Origin: Haemaphysalis longicornis
Taxonomy: Eukaryota; Arthropoda; Arachnida; Ixodida; Ixodidae
Direction of reading: 5' to 3'
Assembly (NCBI GenBank): GCA_013339765.2
Contig: CM023457.1
Coordinates: forward strand, 25,301,436 to 25,365,435
Length of the DNA: 64,000 bases
Position numbers and translations under genes: made by a program. Under the pieces are notes generated by a model. The model was not told the origin of the DNA, searched no databases, and was given only the letters and a program-made list of their open reading frames with translations. Below are positions 11,257-22,339 of this stretch, piece by piece. How positions within the stretch are numbered: the stretch's first letter is position 1; each line of letters starts with the position of its first letter.

Positions 11257-13274
11257 GGGCTCCGGGTTTTTGGATTAATCAGAAAAAATCCAATTTTGGC
11301 CGATTCTTACTTATCGGATAAACACCGATTTAAGATCACGCGGCGGCAAAAAATGACGATCGAAGTTTTATCTTCAGGGTATACGGTAAGTAATCAACAC
11401 CACTGACATTCCGCACTTTTCGGCGATAACTACGGATGGCCACCGATCCCACAAGGCGGCTCCTTTGTCCTCTTTCAAGACCAGTAGACTTGAGTAAAGA
11501 AGGGTTATCGACCCTGATAAAAGCAAGCTCATGGAATATTTTGCCAACTTCCGACGCTACGAAATAAGTAACATTGTTGAACCCCTCCCGTTTCGGAGAG
11601 TTCACACAGATCAGTGGCCTGTGCTTTCTCGCTGCGCGCTGAGGCTTCTCGCTCTACCTAATTCTGAGAATAATAAATCGAAAGCAGGCGCTCCATTCAG
11701 CGACAAAAATCTCGTAAGGTATTCTATCATGTATTGTAACAAGCTTTAAGGTTTCAATAGGAGAGACGTACATGTTTAGTCTTTTTACTATTCGTGCCTG
11801 TGCACGTATGTGTGCGTCTGCCATTCAAACCATTCAGACAAAAATTTGCTCCGAGCGTTCTGAGGTGATCGTGTTCAGTTATAATTTCACCTATGATTTA
11901 GATTACTTAAAATAGAACAGAATAAAATCCGAATTTTAGAGAATCGGATATTAACAAGATATATGCTCCCATATACACCGAAATTTTCCTCTTCAACAGC
12001 TATCCCTACTCTTTCTACATGAGGCATACAGAGACCGGGTCCATGTCTACACGGATGGGTCGGTCACCACGTCCAGTTCTGCTGGCGCTGTTTTGATACC
12101 ACAAAAGTCGACCGAAATTTATTTTAAGCTTTCAAACTCGACGACGTCAACCGCTTCTGAATTGGCAGCTATTCGGGAGGCCCTTCTATTCATCCAGCAG
12201 GAATCGCCAGAAAAATGGGTTGTGCTATGCGACTCGAGGTCCGCTCTTCAGTGCATCCAATCTGCCCTCCGCCGCGGCCCATACGAACAACTTGTGGCTG
12301 AAATCCGGTGCTTATATGACACATTAGTCAGGCATAGACATGATATCGTTTTCCAGTGGCTCCCAAGCCACTGCGGCATTACTGGGAACGAACAGGCGGA
12401 TAGAGCGGCTCATGGCGCCCACACAAGTGCAAGATTGACCCGCATCCCTCTATCACGCACTGATGCGCAAGGTCGCTGCGGTCCATTGCCCGGGAAATCA
12501 CTCTCGCTAAGTGGAATACACCCGAGTTCTCTAACGCTCGTCTTTACTCGCTCGACCCAGATTTGCAGCGCCACCTACCTAATAACGTGCCACGCTCGGA
12601 CGTCACCTTACTTTGTCGCCTGTGGCTAGGTGTTGCCTTCACCGGTGCTTACTCCTACACCATTGGAATGGCCAACAGCCCCTGCTTGTGATGCGTGCGC
12701 CACCGACGAGACGATTGAACACCTTCTGTGCCATTGTGACCGCTTCATAAAGCCGAGGCAAAGCTCTCCACCACACTTCGCCGACTCGGACGACCTCCCC
12801 TTTACGCGCAGACAATTTTGTGCCATAGGCGCTGTCCGACACCAGGCCGAAAAGGCTATAAAAGCCCTACTGCTCTTTTTGAAGGACCGGGCCTGTCTGA
12901 ACGATTGTAGGGACATTACTATAGTGCAGTGCCTTAGTTCGCCCATTTTATCAGTGGACCGTATTAGTTTTGTGCATTTTCTGGTTGTGTGCGTTTGTTT
13001 GTACCGCCTTTATAGTTGCCTGGTCACGCCTTGTGTTTTTTCTACTTTTCTTTCTCTCATTTTCTCCTTTAATATGTACCGCTGTCCTTTCTTTCCCTTT
13101 CATTTCCCGTATCCCCTCCCCCCTGAGTAGGGTAGCCAACCGGACAGTATTCTGGTTAACCTCCCTGCCTTTCCTGTACTATTCCTTCCTTCCTTCCTTC
13201 CTTCCTAAAAAATGAACTTCGAAAGTCGTCCTCCGAAGTTTACCAAAAATAAACTACCAAAACCCGGACCCCTA
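11257..13274 (+). mobile_element. TIR element of unknown superfamily containing a LINE
   Basis: The left end (AGGGCTCCGGGTTTTTGG) and the reverse complement of the right end (AGGGGTCCGGGTTTTGG) match as terminal inverted repeats. The outside bases read AACT on both sides, a possible 4-bp target duplication. Subterminal AAATCC and GAATCGGAT motifs recur at about 11285 and 11926-11951. Everything between about 11960 and 13206 is a separate LINE remnant, which suggests the LINE inserted into this element. No transposase frame is recognised. Confidence 0.5.
11960..13206 (+). pseudogene. Decayed non-LTR retrotransposon, RNase H to 3' tail
   Basis: 5'-truncated LINE. The frame from about 11991 encodes an RNase H domain with the expected acidic residues: YTDGS (12048), ASELAAI (12156), CDSRSAL (12228) and NEQADRAA (12387). 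After about 12480 the frame is broken. RLWLGVAFTGAYSYT reads in a second frame at about 12617-12661, and the downstream CDACATDETIEHLLCHC zinc-knuckle-like block is in the original frame at 12687. The 3' UTR carries GAGTAGGGTAGCCAACCGGA and ends in (TTCC)n at 13184-13206. This layout fits an I/Jockey-group LINE. It is inactive: no reverse transcriptase or endonuclease remains. Confidence 0.85.
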
Positions 13275-13404
13275 ACTATAACACAATGCAAGAAAGAAAT
13301 AAGCAAATGTGTGGGTAAAGAGTGGACTCGAGCAGCGCAAGACTGGGGCGGTTGAAGGTCAACGGGAGAGGTCCCCGTCCTGCAGTGAACCTGAGTAGGC
13401 TGAC

Positions 13405-13450
13405 GATGATGATAATGATGATGATGATGACGACAATGATGATGATGATG
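13405..13450. repeat. (GAT)n microsatellite
   Basis: Imperfect GAT/AAT/GAC repeat. Confidence 0.9.
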
Positions 13451-13545
13451 GCCACTTGGGCTCCTCTTTAATTACGCCGGTTTTTACTTGTTTGTAACGA
13501 TTAGTTAATTCACAGTAAAGTTGTTAAAGCCATAGAATTCCTGAT

Positions 13546-13795
13546 TTGATTGATTGATTGATTGATTGTAGGGTTTAACGCGCCAACGCAACAAAGGCGA
13601 TGAGGCGCGCCGTAGTGGAGGGCTCCGGATTTATTTTGACCACCTGGGGATCTTTAACGTGCGCCGAAATCTCGAACACACGGGCGTTTTTGCTTTTCGC
13701 CTCTATCAGAAAAGCGGCCGCCGCGGCCGGGAATCGAACCCGCGACCTCGTGCTCAGCAGCGCATCGCCTTAGCCACTGAGCCACCACGGCGGGT
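13546..13795 (-). mobile_element. Ruka-type SINE, full length, perfect TSD
   Basis: Complete minus-strand copy. It has the ACCCGCCG head, box A (GTGGCTCAGTGGC), box B (GGTTCGATTCC), the SINE body and an (AATC)n tail, seen here as TTGATTGATTGATTG. The 14-bp sequence CCATAGAATTCCTG flanks it perfectly at 13530-13543 and 13797-13810, which shows target-primed insertion and relative youth. Both Pol III boxes are intact. Confidence 0.95.
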
Positions 13796-14434
13796 CCCAT
13801 AGAATTCCTGTCTGCAGCTGTCAATACATTGTCGTCTACGGAACGACTATGGTTACAGACGACGGCTGTAACTGTTGTTGTGTCGAAACCATTCCGAAAC
13901 AAATTACATGAGGAATAACACAAAATAATTCTAAAAAAAGCTATGTGCGTGTGTCATTATTTTTTCATTATAGTGATGCACCATATAAACTCGATAAAGT
14001 TATTTATTAATACAGCTTAGCTGGTCCTCTGCCTTTACGATATACAGTGGAAGGGTTATAAATATTTTATAAAAAATGATATACATTGCAGACATACGGG
14101 ATTTACGCTCTCAAACTAAACTACAAAAAAGGCCCACTTTACCAGGAATGTTAAATCTGATGCACAGTCTCAGAATATACGTCTGCCTTCACGGCCAAGA
14201 TCCGAAGGACACACACGCATCAAGCAGCTGAAGCCACTCTAGAGGCTTACTTTAGACGGCTTACAAGCTACACACCCATGAACACTCTTTCCGAGAGAGT
14301 GTCCTCCGAAACCACTCTCTCGGGCATAAGCCCTCGCTGATAATTCCAATTGTGGGTTCTGTATTCTGATTGTGTGATTTGTTTGGACGCCAGGGAAGCA
14401 TAACTGAATTCGATCACGGCTTTGAAGACTTCGG

Positions 14435-14672
14435 ACCCGCCGCGGTGGCTCAGTGGCAAAGGCGTTGTGCTGCTGAGCACGAGATCGTGGGTTCGATTCC
14501 TGGCCACGGCGGCCGCTTTTCTGGTGAAGGCGAAAAGCAAAAACGACCATGTGTGCGAGATTTCGGTGCACGTTGAAGATCGCCAGGTGGTCAAAATTAA
14601 TCCGGAACCCTCTACTACGGCGCACCTGATCGCCTGCGTTGCGTCGGCGCGTTAAACCCTACAATCAATCAA
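14435..14672 (+). mobile_element. Ruka-type SINE, full length, perfect TSD
   Basis: Complete + strand copy with box A (GGCTCAGTGGC), box B (GGTTCGATTCC at about 14492-14502), body and a short AATCAATCAA tail. A perfect 13-bp duplication, TTGAAGACTTCGG, lies at 14422-14434 and 14673-14685. It lies 640 bases from the other full-length copy and in the opposite orientation. Confidence 0.95.
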
Positions 14673-14954
14673 TTGAAGACTTCGGTTCGAGTGGAAGTAA
14701 CAGCTCCAGAAATGCATGCCGTTGGGCCTCCAGACACGGCACCCAGTCCGCATGAGCACTGACACATGTCCAAGAAAGGGATTGACCGTTATTAGCAGAG
14801 TCAGTAACTTACCACTATATATACAACTATTTGTTCCATAATCAGGACATGTTGTGAGCGATCTTGCTCAGTCGAGGTACATCATTCTGTCAACCGCGCC
14901 TACTGTACTAACTGCTCTCAGGACGAAGAAGTTAAAAAGATATACATATATCAT

Positions 14955-14992
14955 CTCATCATCGTCGTCATCATCATCATCACCATCACCAA
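14955..14992. repeat. (ATC)n microsatellite
   Basis: Imperfect ATC/GTC repeat. Confidence 0.85.
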
Positions 14993-15200
14993 TATGGAGA
15001 ATCGTTTGCTCCAGGCCAACAGATACACATCCCTTTGCTTTAAATTCATTTCAGGACTACATTTTAGGGAAGTACATTGTGAAATATTGTTTTTAGAGGA
15101 TTAATGTGCATGCGCATCTGTACGCCAACAGCTGCGGCTGCACCTTCCGTCACATAGGGATGGTCATCTGTACATTTCTTTGCCTGTCACCGGACAACAG

Positions 15201-15289
15201 GTCTTCGAATGGCCAGTGGGAAGGCCCGTGGAGAACCAGGAGGTGCTCGAGATACAAGTACTCCAACACAACAGGTACTTCGTCAACAG
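15201..15289 (+). CDS. OTOF: Otoferlin exon 2 (C2A)
   Basis: Codes for VFEWPVGRPVENQEVLEI and onward to RYFVN plus two bases. It corresponds to the otoferlin C2A segment with RWPV and NEMLEIQVFNYSK. The acceptor is GGACAACAG; the donor is AACAG|gtgagt, phase 2. The leftover AG joins the first G of exon 3 to make Arg. Confidence 0.93.
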
Positions 15290-17449
15290 GTGAGTTTATA
15301 GGCCTCGGGGATTAGCTTATTTGGGATGGCCACAGGAAAGGGTTCTCACGTGCAACCGTAGCTTTGTCTTACGCAAAACTTTAGCATCCCTTCTGAAGAA
15401 AGTTGAGAGTAGCGTGAAAGCTTTTCCAGATCAAAAGTGCTTCAAAAGTGCGTCAAAACCTTCGCTGAAAGTGCGTCCAATCGATCGTCAAACCTTGAAA
15501 GACCCAAATCGCAATCGAAGAACGAACCCATGCGACGATTTCTTGCGCGCTCAGTAAACCCGCACACGAACGATCTAAATGCATACCGATACGTGGTTTA
15601 TGAGATATTGTACTCCTTCTTTATGATCGAGGCGTGTACTGTCTTATCTAGAACCGTTCCTTTTTCGCGATATTCAAGTAACCGTTTTGACACCATGAAA
15701 GCCCTGTTTCACGCACGCGCCGTGTGTCCAGAGATCTTATCAGAGCCCTCCGGTCAACCAACCGGCCTATAGGGAAATGCATTAGTTTTTTGAAAAGCCA
15801 TTGGTCCCACTAAGAAAGTTTGCGCTTTAAAAATAACGCCTTCAAAATTCTGCTTGGACGACTTTATACCGCATCTTCAGAAGTGTTGCAACCGAGACCA
15901 GTAGGAATGATATTCTCATGGTGGAACCAAAACGAACGAAACGAAGCCAGAGTGAAGAAACACTGTAGCGGCCTTTCTTGCGTTCATTCACCGTGTCTTC
16001 GTTTTGTTCGCGCTGTTTGCACCCACGAGCCGCATGTTTAGAACATGTGTTACGACAGATAGTCGCAGAAGACTGACTCTGTCCCCTATTCGCGAGCAAA
16101 AAAGCCTTAGTTGGAGTGTAAACATCAATCTTAAAGCTAACGGCACATTTCTCGTTCGTAAATTCAGCTTTAACATTACTACATTTATTCACTTGAAACC
16201 TCGTAGCGATATATTTGCTTGATTCGGCTGACAGCTGATGTGTGTCGCGTTCTCTGGAAGCTCATGTGAGCTCTCGCTACATGAGCAACTATTGAGCATG
16301 CCATTCTGCCTGCACTACTTATTCAAAGCTGAAAACTCGGAGAGTATCGCTTTAGCCACAAAGGTGGTTCGAGTTACGAAACGCATGATTAGCGCAAAGG
16401 GAACCAATCAATACCAATGGGTGACAATACGTGGACACGTCGTACAGGTTTTCTTAACAAGTGATTGTTCCTTTAGTTTGGAATACATTCCCTACTGTGC
16501 TTAATTATGCTTAATGGTTCCCACGCCTCCGGATATTCCGCGCGTTTAGGCTCCTCCCGACAAGCCCTTCGCGCGACCTGACTACTCCCATCGCTTAACA
16601 AGGCCACGCATTCCGGGCACAGAGCATCGATGTTAGCCGCACGAAGCGAGTTGCTTAATTTAGAAGAGTTCCAAACGCTCGTCTGCCGCGTCCATTAGGT
16701 TCGAAGTAATCTCGAATGCCACTCGAAGTAGCCGAAAGGATTAGCGCACAAAGGATTGAGGCCTAGAGGACTATAGGCGTATAAGGCTATATACTTATGG
16801 GTTCTTATAAAATTATACTCCTATAGACACATATACTATCGCCGATAAAACGATGGATATCTCTACTCCAGAGGTAGTAGTTTCTGCTTTGAACTGGCCG
16901 TAGGGCAAAGAACAGCGTCTGCGCGATTTCCGAGTCCGAGAACCAACGCCGTCTTCTTCCGGTGGTCAGTAGATAATGGTCACATGTGATCACCTGATGA
17001 TGATGATCGCCTACATGCATACAGCCTTTACAAATGCAGGTGGGCGATATTGTCACCCATAGACCATTCAGCGTTCATGTCCCTCGAAAGCTGTACTCGT
17101 GAAAAGCGGGCCTTCGAAGGCCAGATGTATTCCAAAAGTGTATTCCCCTTTTTCCCTTCTACATGTGCGCCAAGTATTTTTTCAGCTGGCCCGAAACAGA
17201 GGCTTTAAAACAGTCCCTATTTTTTGTTATCGCGGTTAATGGCGGCGCGACGGCGCGTCACGGCAGAGGGAGCAACGACCCTTTCGCTCAATCTGCGAAA
17301 TGGCCGAACCACGCTAAGCGAGTCGTGCATGACGACAAAATCCGTTGAACGACGTAGTGGGGCCTCTCTTATTTACCTCCCCCACTCTTCCCCTTCTCGT
17401 TCTCCTCCTCCTCCTCTTTCAATTCCTCTCGCCTGGGTGTCGTGGCCAG
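15290..17449 (+). other. Intron 2
   Basis: Holds the first copy of an unnamed ~440-bp repeat (15389-15838). The remainder shows no gene or repeat I can name. The last 60 bases are CT-rich and serve as the polypyrimidine tract of exon 3. Confidence 0.8.
15389..15838 (+). repeat. Unnamed dispersed repeat, copy 1 of pair
   Basis: Collinear with 35098-35527. Shared blocks include GAAAGTGCGTCCAATCGA, CACGAACGATCTAAATG, ACTGTCTTATCT, TTCACGCACGCGCCGTGTGT and TATAGGGAAAT. The conserved CGCACGCGCCGTGTGTCCAG reads as HARAVCP in one frame, but frames are not kept between copies, so it is probably non-coding. Confidence 0.8.
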
Positions 17450-17552
17450 GGTGCTGGGCCTGTACGGACTAGTGCTGCAAAGGCTGGCGGAGGATGGACA
17501 CCTCTCCGTGTGCGACGAGATCGTGGACGAGAATAACAAGCCAGTGCCCGGC
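17450..17552 (+). CDS. OTOF: Otoferlin exon 3 (C2A)
   Basis: One base completing the split Arg codon, then 34 codons including GLYGLVLQRLAEDGHLSVCD and ending NNKPVPG. Equivalent to the GTFRMVLQKVVEESHVEV strand region of otoferlin C2A. The acceptor is GTGGCCAG after a CT-rich tract; the donor is GGC|gtaagc, phase 0. Confidence 0.93.
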
Positions 17553-19307
17553 GTAAGCGAGCGACCGCTTCTTGGCATGCTTTTTTCTTGGGTGTGTCTA
17601 GAGTGACGTCCGACGGTACTCTAAGCACTCCACTATATCGACGTCCCCCGTCGTTTCGTAACAAAAATGCCGCGTCTGGCAGCCCTACATTGCTATCCCT
17701 AATGTAAAGTAACGTAACCTAACCTACTAAGGCTATGTTCAGACTACCGACGCAAAAGCCATATCGTGATCTATGGACGTAAAAAAAAAAAAAAAACGGC
17801 ATGTCACGCAGTTCGGTTGGCTGAGACGTGAAATGACGTCATTCTGTAAAGTTATTACGACGTTTGGGGCAACAGTCTGAATCCGGCCTAACATAACATG
17901 ACATAACGAACGCAAAGCAATAATTTAAAACATCACAAACTACCCAAAGGAATGAAAATTGTAACTCAATTTAACGGCGAAAAAAAAAATCGAGGCAAGA
18001 GCCGGAGTCGAAGAACCGTCCTTGGCATCAAGAAAAACTCCTACACCACAGCGACAGATGCATGAAACGGTGCTAGCCTAGTCCTAAATGTTCGAATGCC
18101 GTCGGGCGGCACTACAGACACTGCGTTTTTTTTTTAACGCTTATGTGTTCTTCGCCGTTCATGGACTAGTACATTACGCCTGTCCACACTCTCATCCGGG
18201 ACCGGATACACAAAACCCTTTTAATGCGTTACGCTGCCCGGCATGATAACTTGTTAAAAGATGTTACCAAAAAGCGTTTCGAGTCTCTCGTGAATTGAAG
18301 CAGTAAGGTTGGGAGGATGTTGATTTACTACGGTCGGCTGACGTGCCGAGGCCGGCGCACTTCGTTGAAGGGGCGATTTTTCGAATATATTCCATTCATC
18401 CTCACGCGATGTGCTCTAACTTTTAAGCCCTTACTCCTTACGGGTTAAATGTTTATCCAATACTGCTTTTCTATGTCGTACACAGCCCTGTCAAGTTTCA
18501 AATATTTTGTACAGCTATGATGGAACCACAGTTGGTGCTACAATACTTTTTTACTTACCTATAGTGACACGGTTTGTGTGTCATTTAGGTAATGTGCCTG
18601 TTTTAACGTTCTCTTAACGAGGACATGTTGAAACCACAGTAGCCTGTTCTTGCAAGGAATTGGGAAAACCTTCTAGTTCATCCGAGTGTTAGCTGCATCA
18701 GCGGTAATTTACAGCGCATGAATACTTCTTCTTGATCCACACATTTCAGAAGATCAATTATGAAGCGTTTGCACGCGGTTGAGGTACCGTTTCTCTACCT
18801 AAGTTATTGTGTATTTCATCGTAATAATAAGGACGCTGTTAGTGCTCTATTACGGTTGTCTCCAAGTGGTCGCTAAACCAAGAAGTTCTGTTGTCTAAAA
18901 TCATTTTTCTTTTTTGCTTTATGTTTGTAGTATGGCTGAATGATAGTGTTTTGTTATCGTTCGTCTCGCTTCTTTGGTAGCGTTTGAAGCCGATTTTACC
19001 GAGCCCAGGTATGAGAATTTGTATTTAAACAGCAAATGTTAGCTCCCGCATCAAGCCATTCGGTGCAAGCTAGAAGGTAGTTTGAATCAATTGCACTAAA
19101 CTGCGTTGTACAAATTTCAACACAGATCTGAAAAATTCTGATTCCTATATTCACTGGACGCCCACGATTTAGCGAAATGCCCTATATACTGAAAAATATC
19201 TCTAATTCTTAACTGATCTCTTAGGTTTAAAATGGACACCATTTTGCCATATTTCCCTATTTCTCTACTCACATGCCCTATTGCCCGCCTCACTGCGCTT
19301 CAAACAG
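17553..19307 (+). other. Intron 3
   Basis: Contains a short Harbinger-like MITE (17731-17888) at its start. The rest has no gene or repeat I recognise. Confidence 0.8.
17731..17888. mobile_element. Harbinger-like MITE (TAA-flanked)
   Basis: 158-bp element. The left end GGCTATGTTCAGACT and the reverse complement of the right end, GGCCGGATTCAGACTGT, form an imperfect inverted repeat. TAA flanks it on both sides (17728-17730 and 17889-17891), the TWA target duplication of PIF/Harbinger elements. No coding capacity. Confidence 0.7.
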
Positions 19308-19654
19308 GCCAAACTTCGCTTCGAGGTGAGCTACACCGCCCCGGACGGATCGGTGGGCGCCTGGCACGCCCCGGGCCTGCCGACCAGCGTGGGCAGCTTC
19401 GACGACGACCGGCAGGCGCTGCTCGACATCGAGCAGAACATCGCCAACCTGCAACGATCATACGCGGCGGCTGCTGCTCATGCTGCGGGAGGGGGAGGCG
19501 ACGCCGGTGGAGGAGGATCGGCAGTCCTCCCGTCTCAGCAGCAGCCGCCCACCCCGGGAAGCGAGGGATTCGGCAGCGAAGACGGGGCGCGTAGCAAGCA
19601 GGGCTCCGTGATGAGTCTGTTCACCACCTCAAACAAGTCCCCCGACAGGAAACG
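19308..19654 (+). CDS. OTOF: Otoferlin exon 4 (end of C2A and C2A-C2B linker)
   Basis: 115 codons plus two bases, the largest exon seen. The start, AKLRFEVSYTAPDGSVGAWH, matches the last C2A strand of otoferlin (VEVRYQATDGTVGSW). After that the protein becomes a low-complexity linker: an Ala run and a Gly run (residues about 50-75), Gln/Pro, then a Ser/Lys segment KQGSVMSLFTTSNKSPDRK that parallels the basic RSVFSAMK segment of vertebrate otoferlin. The exon is clearly GC-richer than its introns. Acceptor CAAACAG, donor AAACG|gtcagt, phase 2. Confidence 0.92.
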
Positions 19655-21695
19655 GTCAGTGTGCTGAAACATTTCGCTGAATTATTTAAAAATTTCTAAA
19701 ATAACGCAAAGATTGGTTGTCTTCTCGACCCATCCAATTCCTATTCCATTTAGCACCAGGCTCTGCTAAGGCATTTGTAAAACTACATTAAACCCTTGTT
19801 GTAACGAAAGACCCCGGTACAGGAAGCCGGCTTCATTGTAAGTAATACTTTGTTAAAAGGGGAGATAGTTTGCTTCCAATGCAATGCTTTTGGGACCGTG
19901 ATACACATCAAATAAAAAAAAGATATTGGATGAAGCGATTTCGTTATAACAGGAATTCACTTCATGTTCAGTTAGCCACTCAGAGCCCACAGCATCGCCG
20001 GAAGCCGACAGGTTTCGAACTAGCGAACAGGAATCCAAGAGGTTGCATCTGTCTCCGAACACCCCTCTCCCAGTGTTCTGATGACCATAAGGCCGTGGTG
20101 TTGAAACGACAGGTATGCGCTGTGGACTGCTGGTGGCATTTTGCACGGCGACAACGCCGCAGTCGCCCTACGCTGTCACCATTCAGGCGTGCATCCTGGG
20201 CACCTTCAAATGCAGGGAGCGGATCACGCCTCGTGCCCTAGTGGTGTTCCGCCATACCAAATAGGACAGTAATTTTATATTACGGTGCATGTAACGGGAC
20301 ATGCGATCGCCTTGATGCTTAACATAAAATCCCGCTCCACATTTGTTAAACTGTCAATACCTGACTGCTTGCGTGCGTGTATGTGCATTCGGTTGCGTAA
20401 CAACAGCCGGTTTAGGAAATGGTAGACAATTGCAGTTATGACCGGAGTAATATTGCAATATTTTTATCCTGTTCCTGTGCTCACTGACGCTTTACGGTAA
20501 TTTTATTGGTGAGACACGTTACTGTAATTGATTTTATAGGTAATACACATTACTGAAAGTGATTTTTTTCTCGTACTTTTATGGAAAATTTATAAATTTA
20601 TTATAAGAAGTTTTAAGCTTTTTTACAGCTAGGTTGAAGAAACTAGAGGTATTGTACAAAACCAATAGTTTCACTACAAAAAAAAACATCAGCAGCAAAG
20701 TTGTCTTTGTTGTATTACGGAAAGATGTCTAAGGCAAAACTCTTGAAAACGTCTACGATTTCATTCCAGCCAGATGTATTGAGTACCCGCATTCAAAGGC
20801 AGGGCACGTGTCACCGTTAAGCAAGCCGGAAATCTTGGAGCGGAATGTCTGCGTTTTTCCAAGAAGAGACGGCCACAACAAAAAGAAATGCCTGAACACG
20901 CCCTAGTCTGTTGTACTCTTCGTGTCCTGACGTTTTCCTTCGACAACCATGCATTTGCTTTCATCTAAACGCTCGAAAAAGATCCGCAGTGATACAACAA
21001 AGAAAACAACGCCACACGCGCTGCAGGCTCAAAACATAAATCGCAGAACGGATTAAAAGGCGGGGAGATGCGTTTTCCCGACGTCTCCTCTTTAGGCCGT
21101 GGACTCGCGCCCACAAATAACCTGATTCATGAGCGTTTAGCAGCAGGAACCAAGTGGTGGTGCGGTCTAGGTATAATACGCCTGTGTTCTATTTTCGCGT
21201 TTTTTGTAGATCCTTATCAGCTATCGAAACGACGGTGTTCGGTCTTCATTCCGAAAACAAGGAAAATCAATCACTTGTTTTATTCTGCGTGTACGTGTTT
21301 TTTGTTTAGAACTTTTTTTTTCTTCTGAACGATTGTGCCGATGAAAAAGCGCACGAATGAGCGCGATTCTGTCGTAGTATGGAAGCACGCCGCAGTGAGG
21401 ATGAGTGACTGGTTGATTTGCACTTTACTCGTTGCTTGTTCAAGAATTCAAAATACACTCCCCTAAATAATGGTTTGGTCGTGAGGGTACCTGCAAGTTA
21501 AAGAAACTAAAAAGTTAAACATCGAAGGCTAAAAATTCATTGGGATGAGAGGGGAAAAGATTTAAAAAGTTACCCGACTGATGAAATCGGTGGCCTCGAA
21601 AAAGAATGGGCTGATTTATATCGGTAGGGGAAAGGGATTCATAGATTGGCGTTTAATGTACAGAAGACAATGGTATGGAATTCAAAATTCTAGTA

Positions 21696-21868
21696 CAGTG
21701 TAATCTCGTTAAACCGTACCCGCATAAGCCGTAGTTTTTTTTATACATAGTTAAGCCGAATCCCCGACTCGGTTTTCCTTTGGCCTATGCATTCGGATAA
21801 ACCGTAGGGCCGGTTAGTACGTACTTTCTTCGCGTCCCCGTCAGGTACGGTTTAAAGAGGTTTCACTG
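21696..21868. mobile_element. pogo/Tigger-like MITE (TA-flanked)
   Basis: 173-bp element with ends CAGTGTAATCTCGTTAAACC and, on the other strand, CAGTGAAACCTCTTTAAACC, flanked by TA on both sides. CAGTG-NAACCTC termini with a TA target duplication are the mark of pogo/Tigger-type mariner elements. Further CCGTA/GCCGTA motifs recur inside. No coding capacity. Confidence 0.8.
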
Positions 21869-21905
21869 TATACCTCCAATGTGAGCTTACAAAATCAAGT
21901 GCCCG

Positions 21906-22150
21906 AGCCGAACCGACTCGACTCGGCTCGGCTCGCTCACTCGACTCGACTCGACTCGCTCACTCGACTCTACTCACTCGACTCACTCACCTCACTCACT
22001 CACTCACTCACTCACTCACTCACTCACTCACTCACTCACTCACTCACTCACTCACTCACTCACTCCTCACTCACTCACTCACTCACTCACTCACTCACTC
22101 ACTCACTCCTCACTCACTCACTCACTCACTCACTCACTCACTCACTCATC
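21906..22150. repeat. (ACTCG)n to (CTCA)n satellite array
   Basis: Starts as CGACTCG/GGCTCG pentamers (21906-21975) and grades into about 170 bases of tetranucleotide CTCA with two single-base slips. The Leu-Thr-His-Ser reading frame over it is an artefact. Confidence 0.97.
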
Positions 22151-22339
22151 TCATTCACTCCACCCCCCTCATCACACTCATATTATCCGCCAGCCAAATT
22201 GACGAGACTTGAAACTTCCGGAGAATATTTCTCACATCGCGTAGGGGCTCACTAATGCGGGATCTCCGGAAATTATTCCCCTTACAGAGGAAACGGAGAA
22301 AATCCTGGGTTTGCAAATTCGTGATTATCTCGATCACCC

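Larger units (their letters stand above)
4347..15200 (+). other. Intron 1 (10.9 kb)
   Basis: The largest visible intron. It contains a LINE 3' fragment at 4860-5085, a (CA)n and a (GA)n microsatellite at 9.4-9.9 kb, an inverted-repeat element with a decayed LINE inside (11257-13274), and two full-length SINEs (13546-13795, 14435-14672). The stretch 5.1-9.3 kb shows no gene and no repeat I can name. A 101-codon frame at 8970-9275 has no family signature. Confidence 0.85.

Noticed and set aside
12630..13130. 166-codon frame as a host zinc-finger gene
   Set aside because: The CDAC-CHC block follows RNase H in the same orientation and is part of the LINE remnant.
14435..14510. tRNA gene on the basis of A and B boxes and a tRNA-like head
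   Set aside because: Continues into the Ruka SINE body with tail and target duplications; no cloverleaf with an acceptor stem.
15437..15772. 111-codon frame in the dispersed repeat as a transposon protein
   Set aside because: The second copy (35098-35527) does not preserve the frame; similarity is at the nucleotide level only.
21881..22255. 124-codon Leu-Thr-His-Ser frame
   Set aside because: Translation of the (CTCA)n array.
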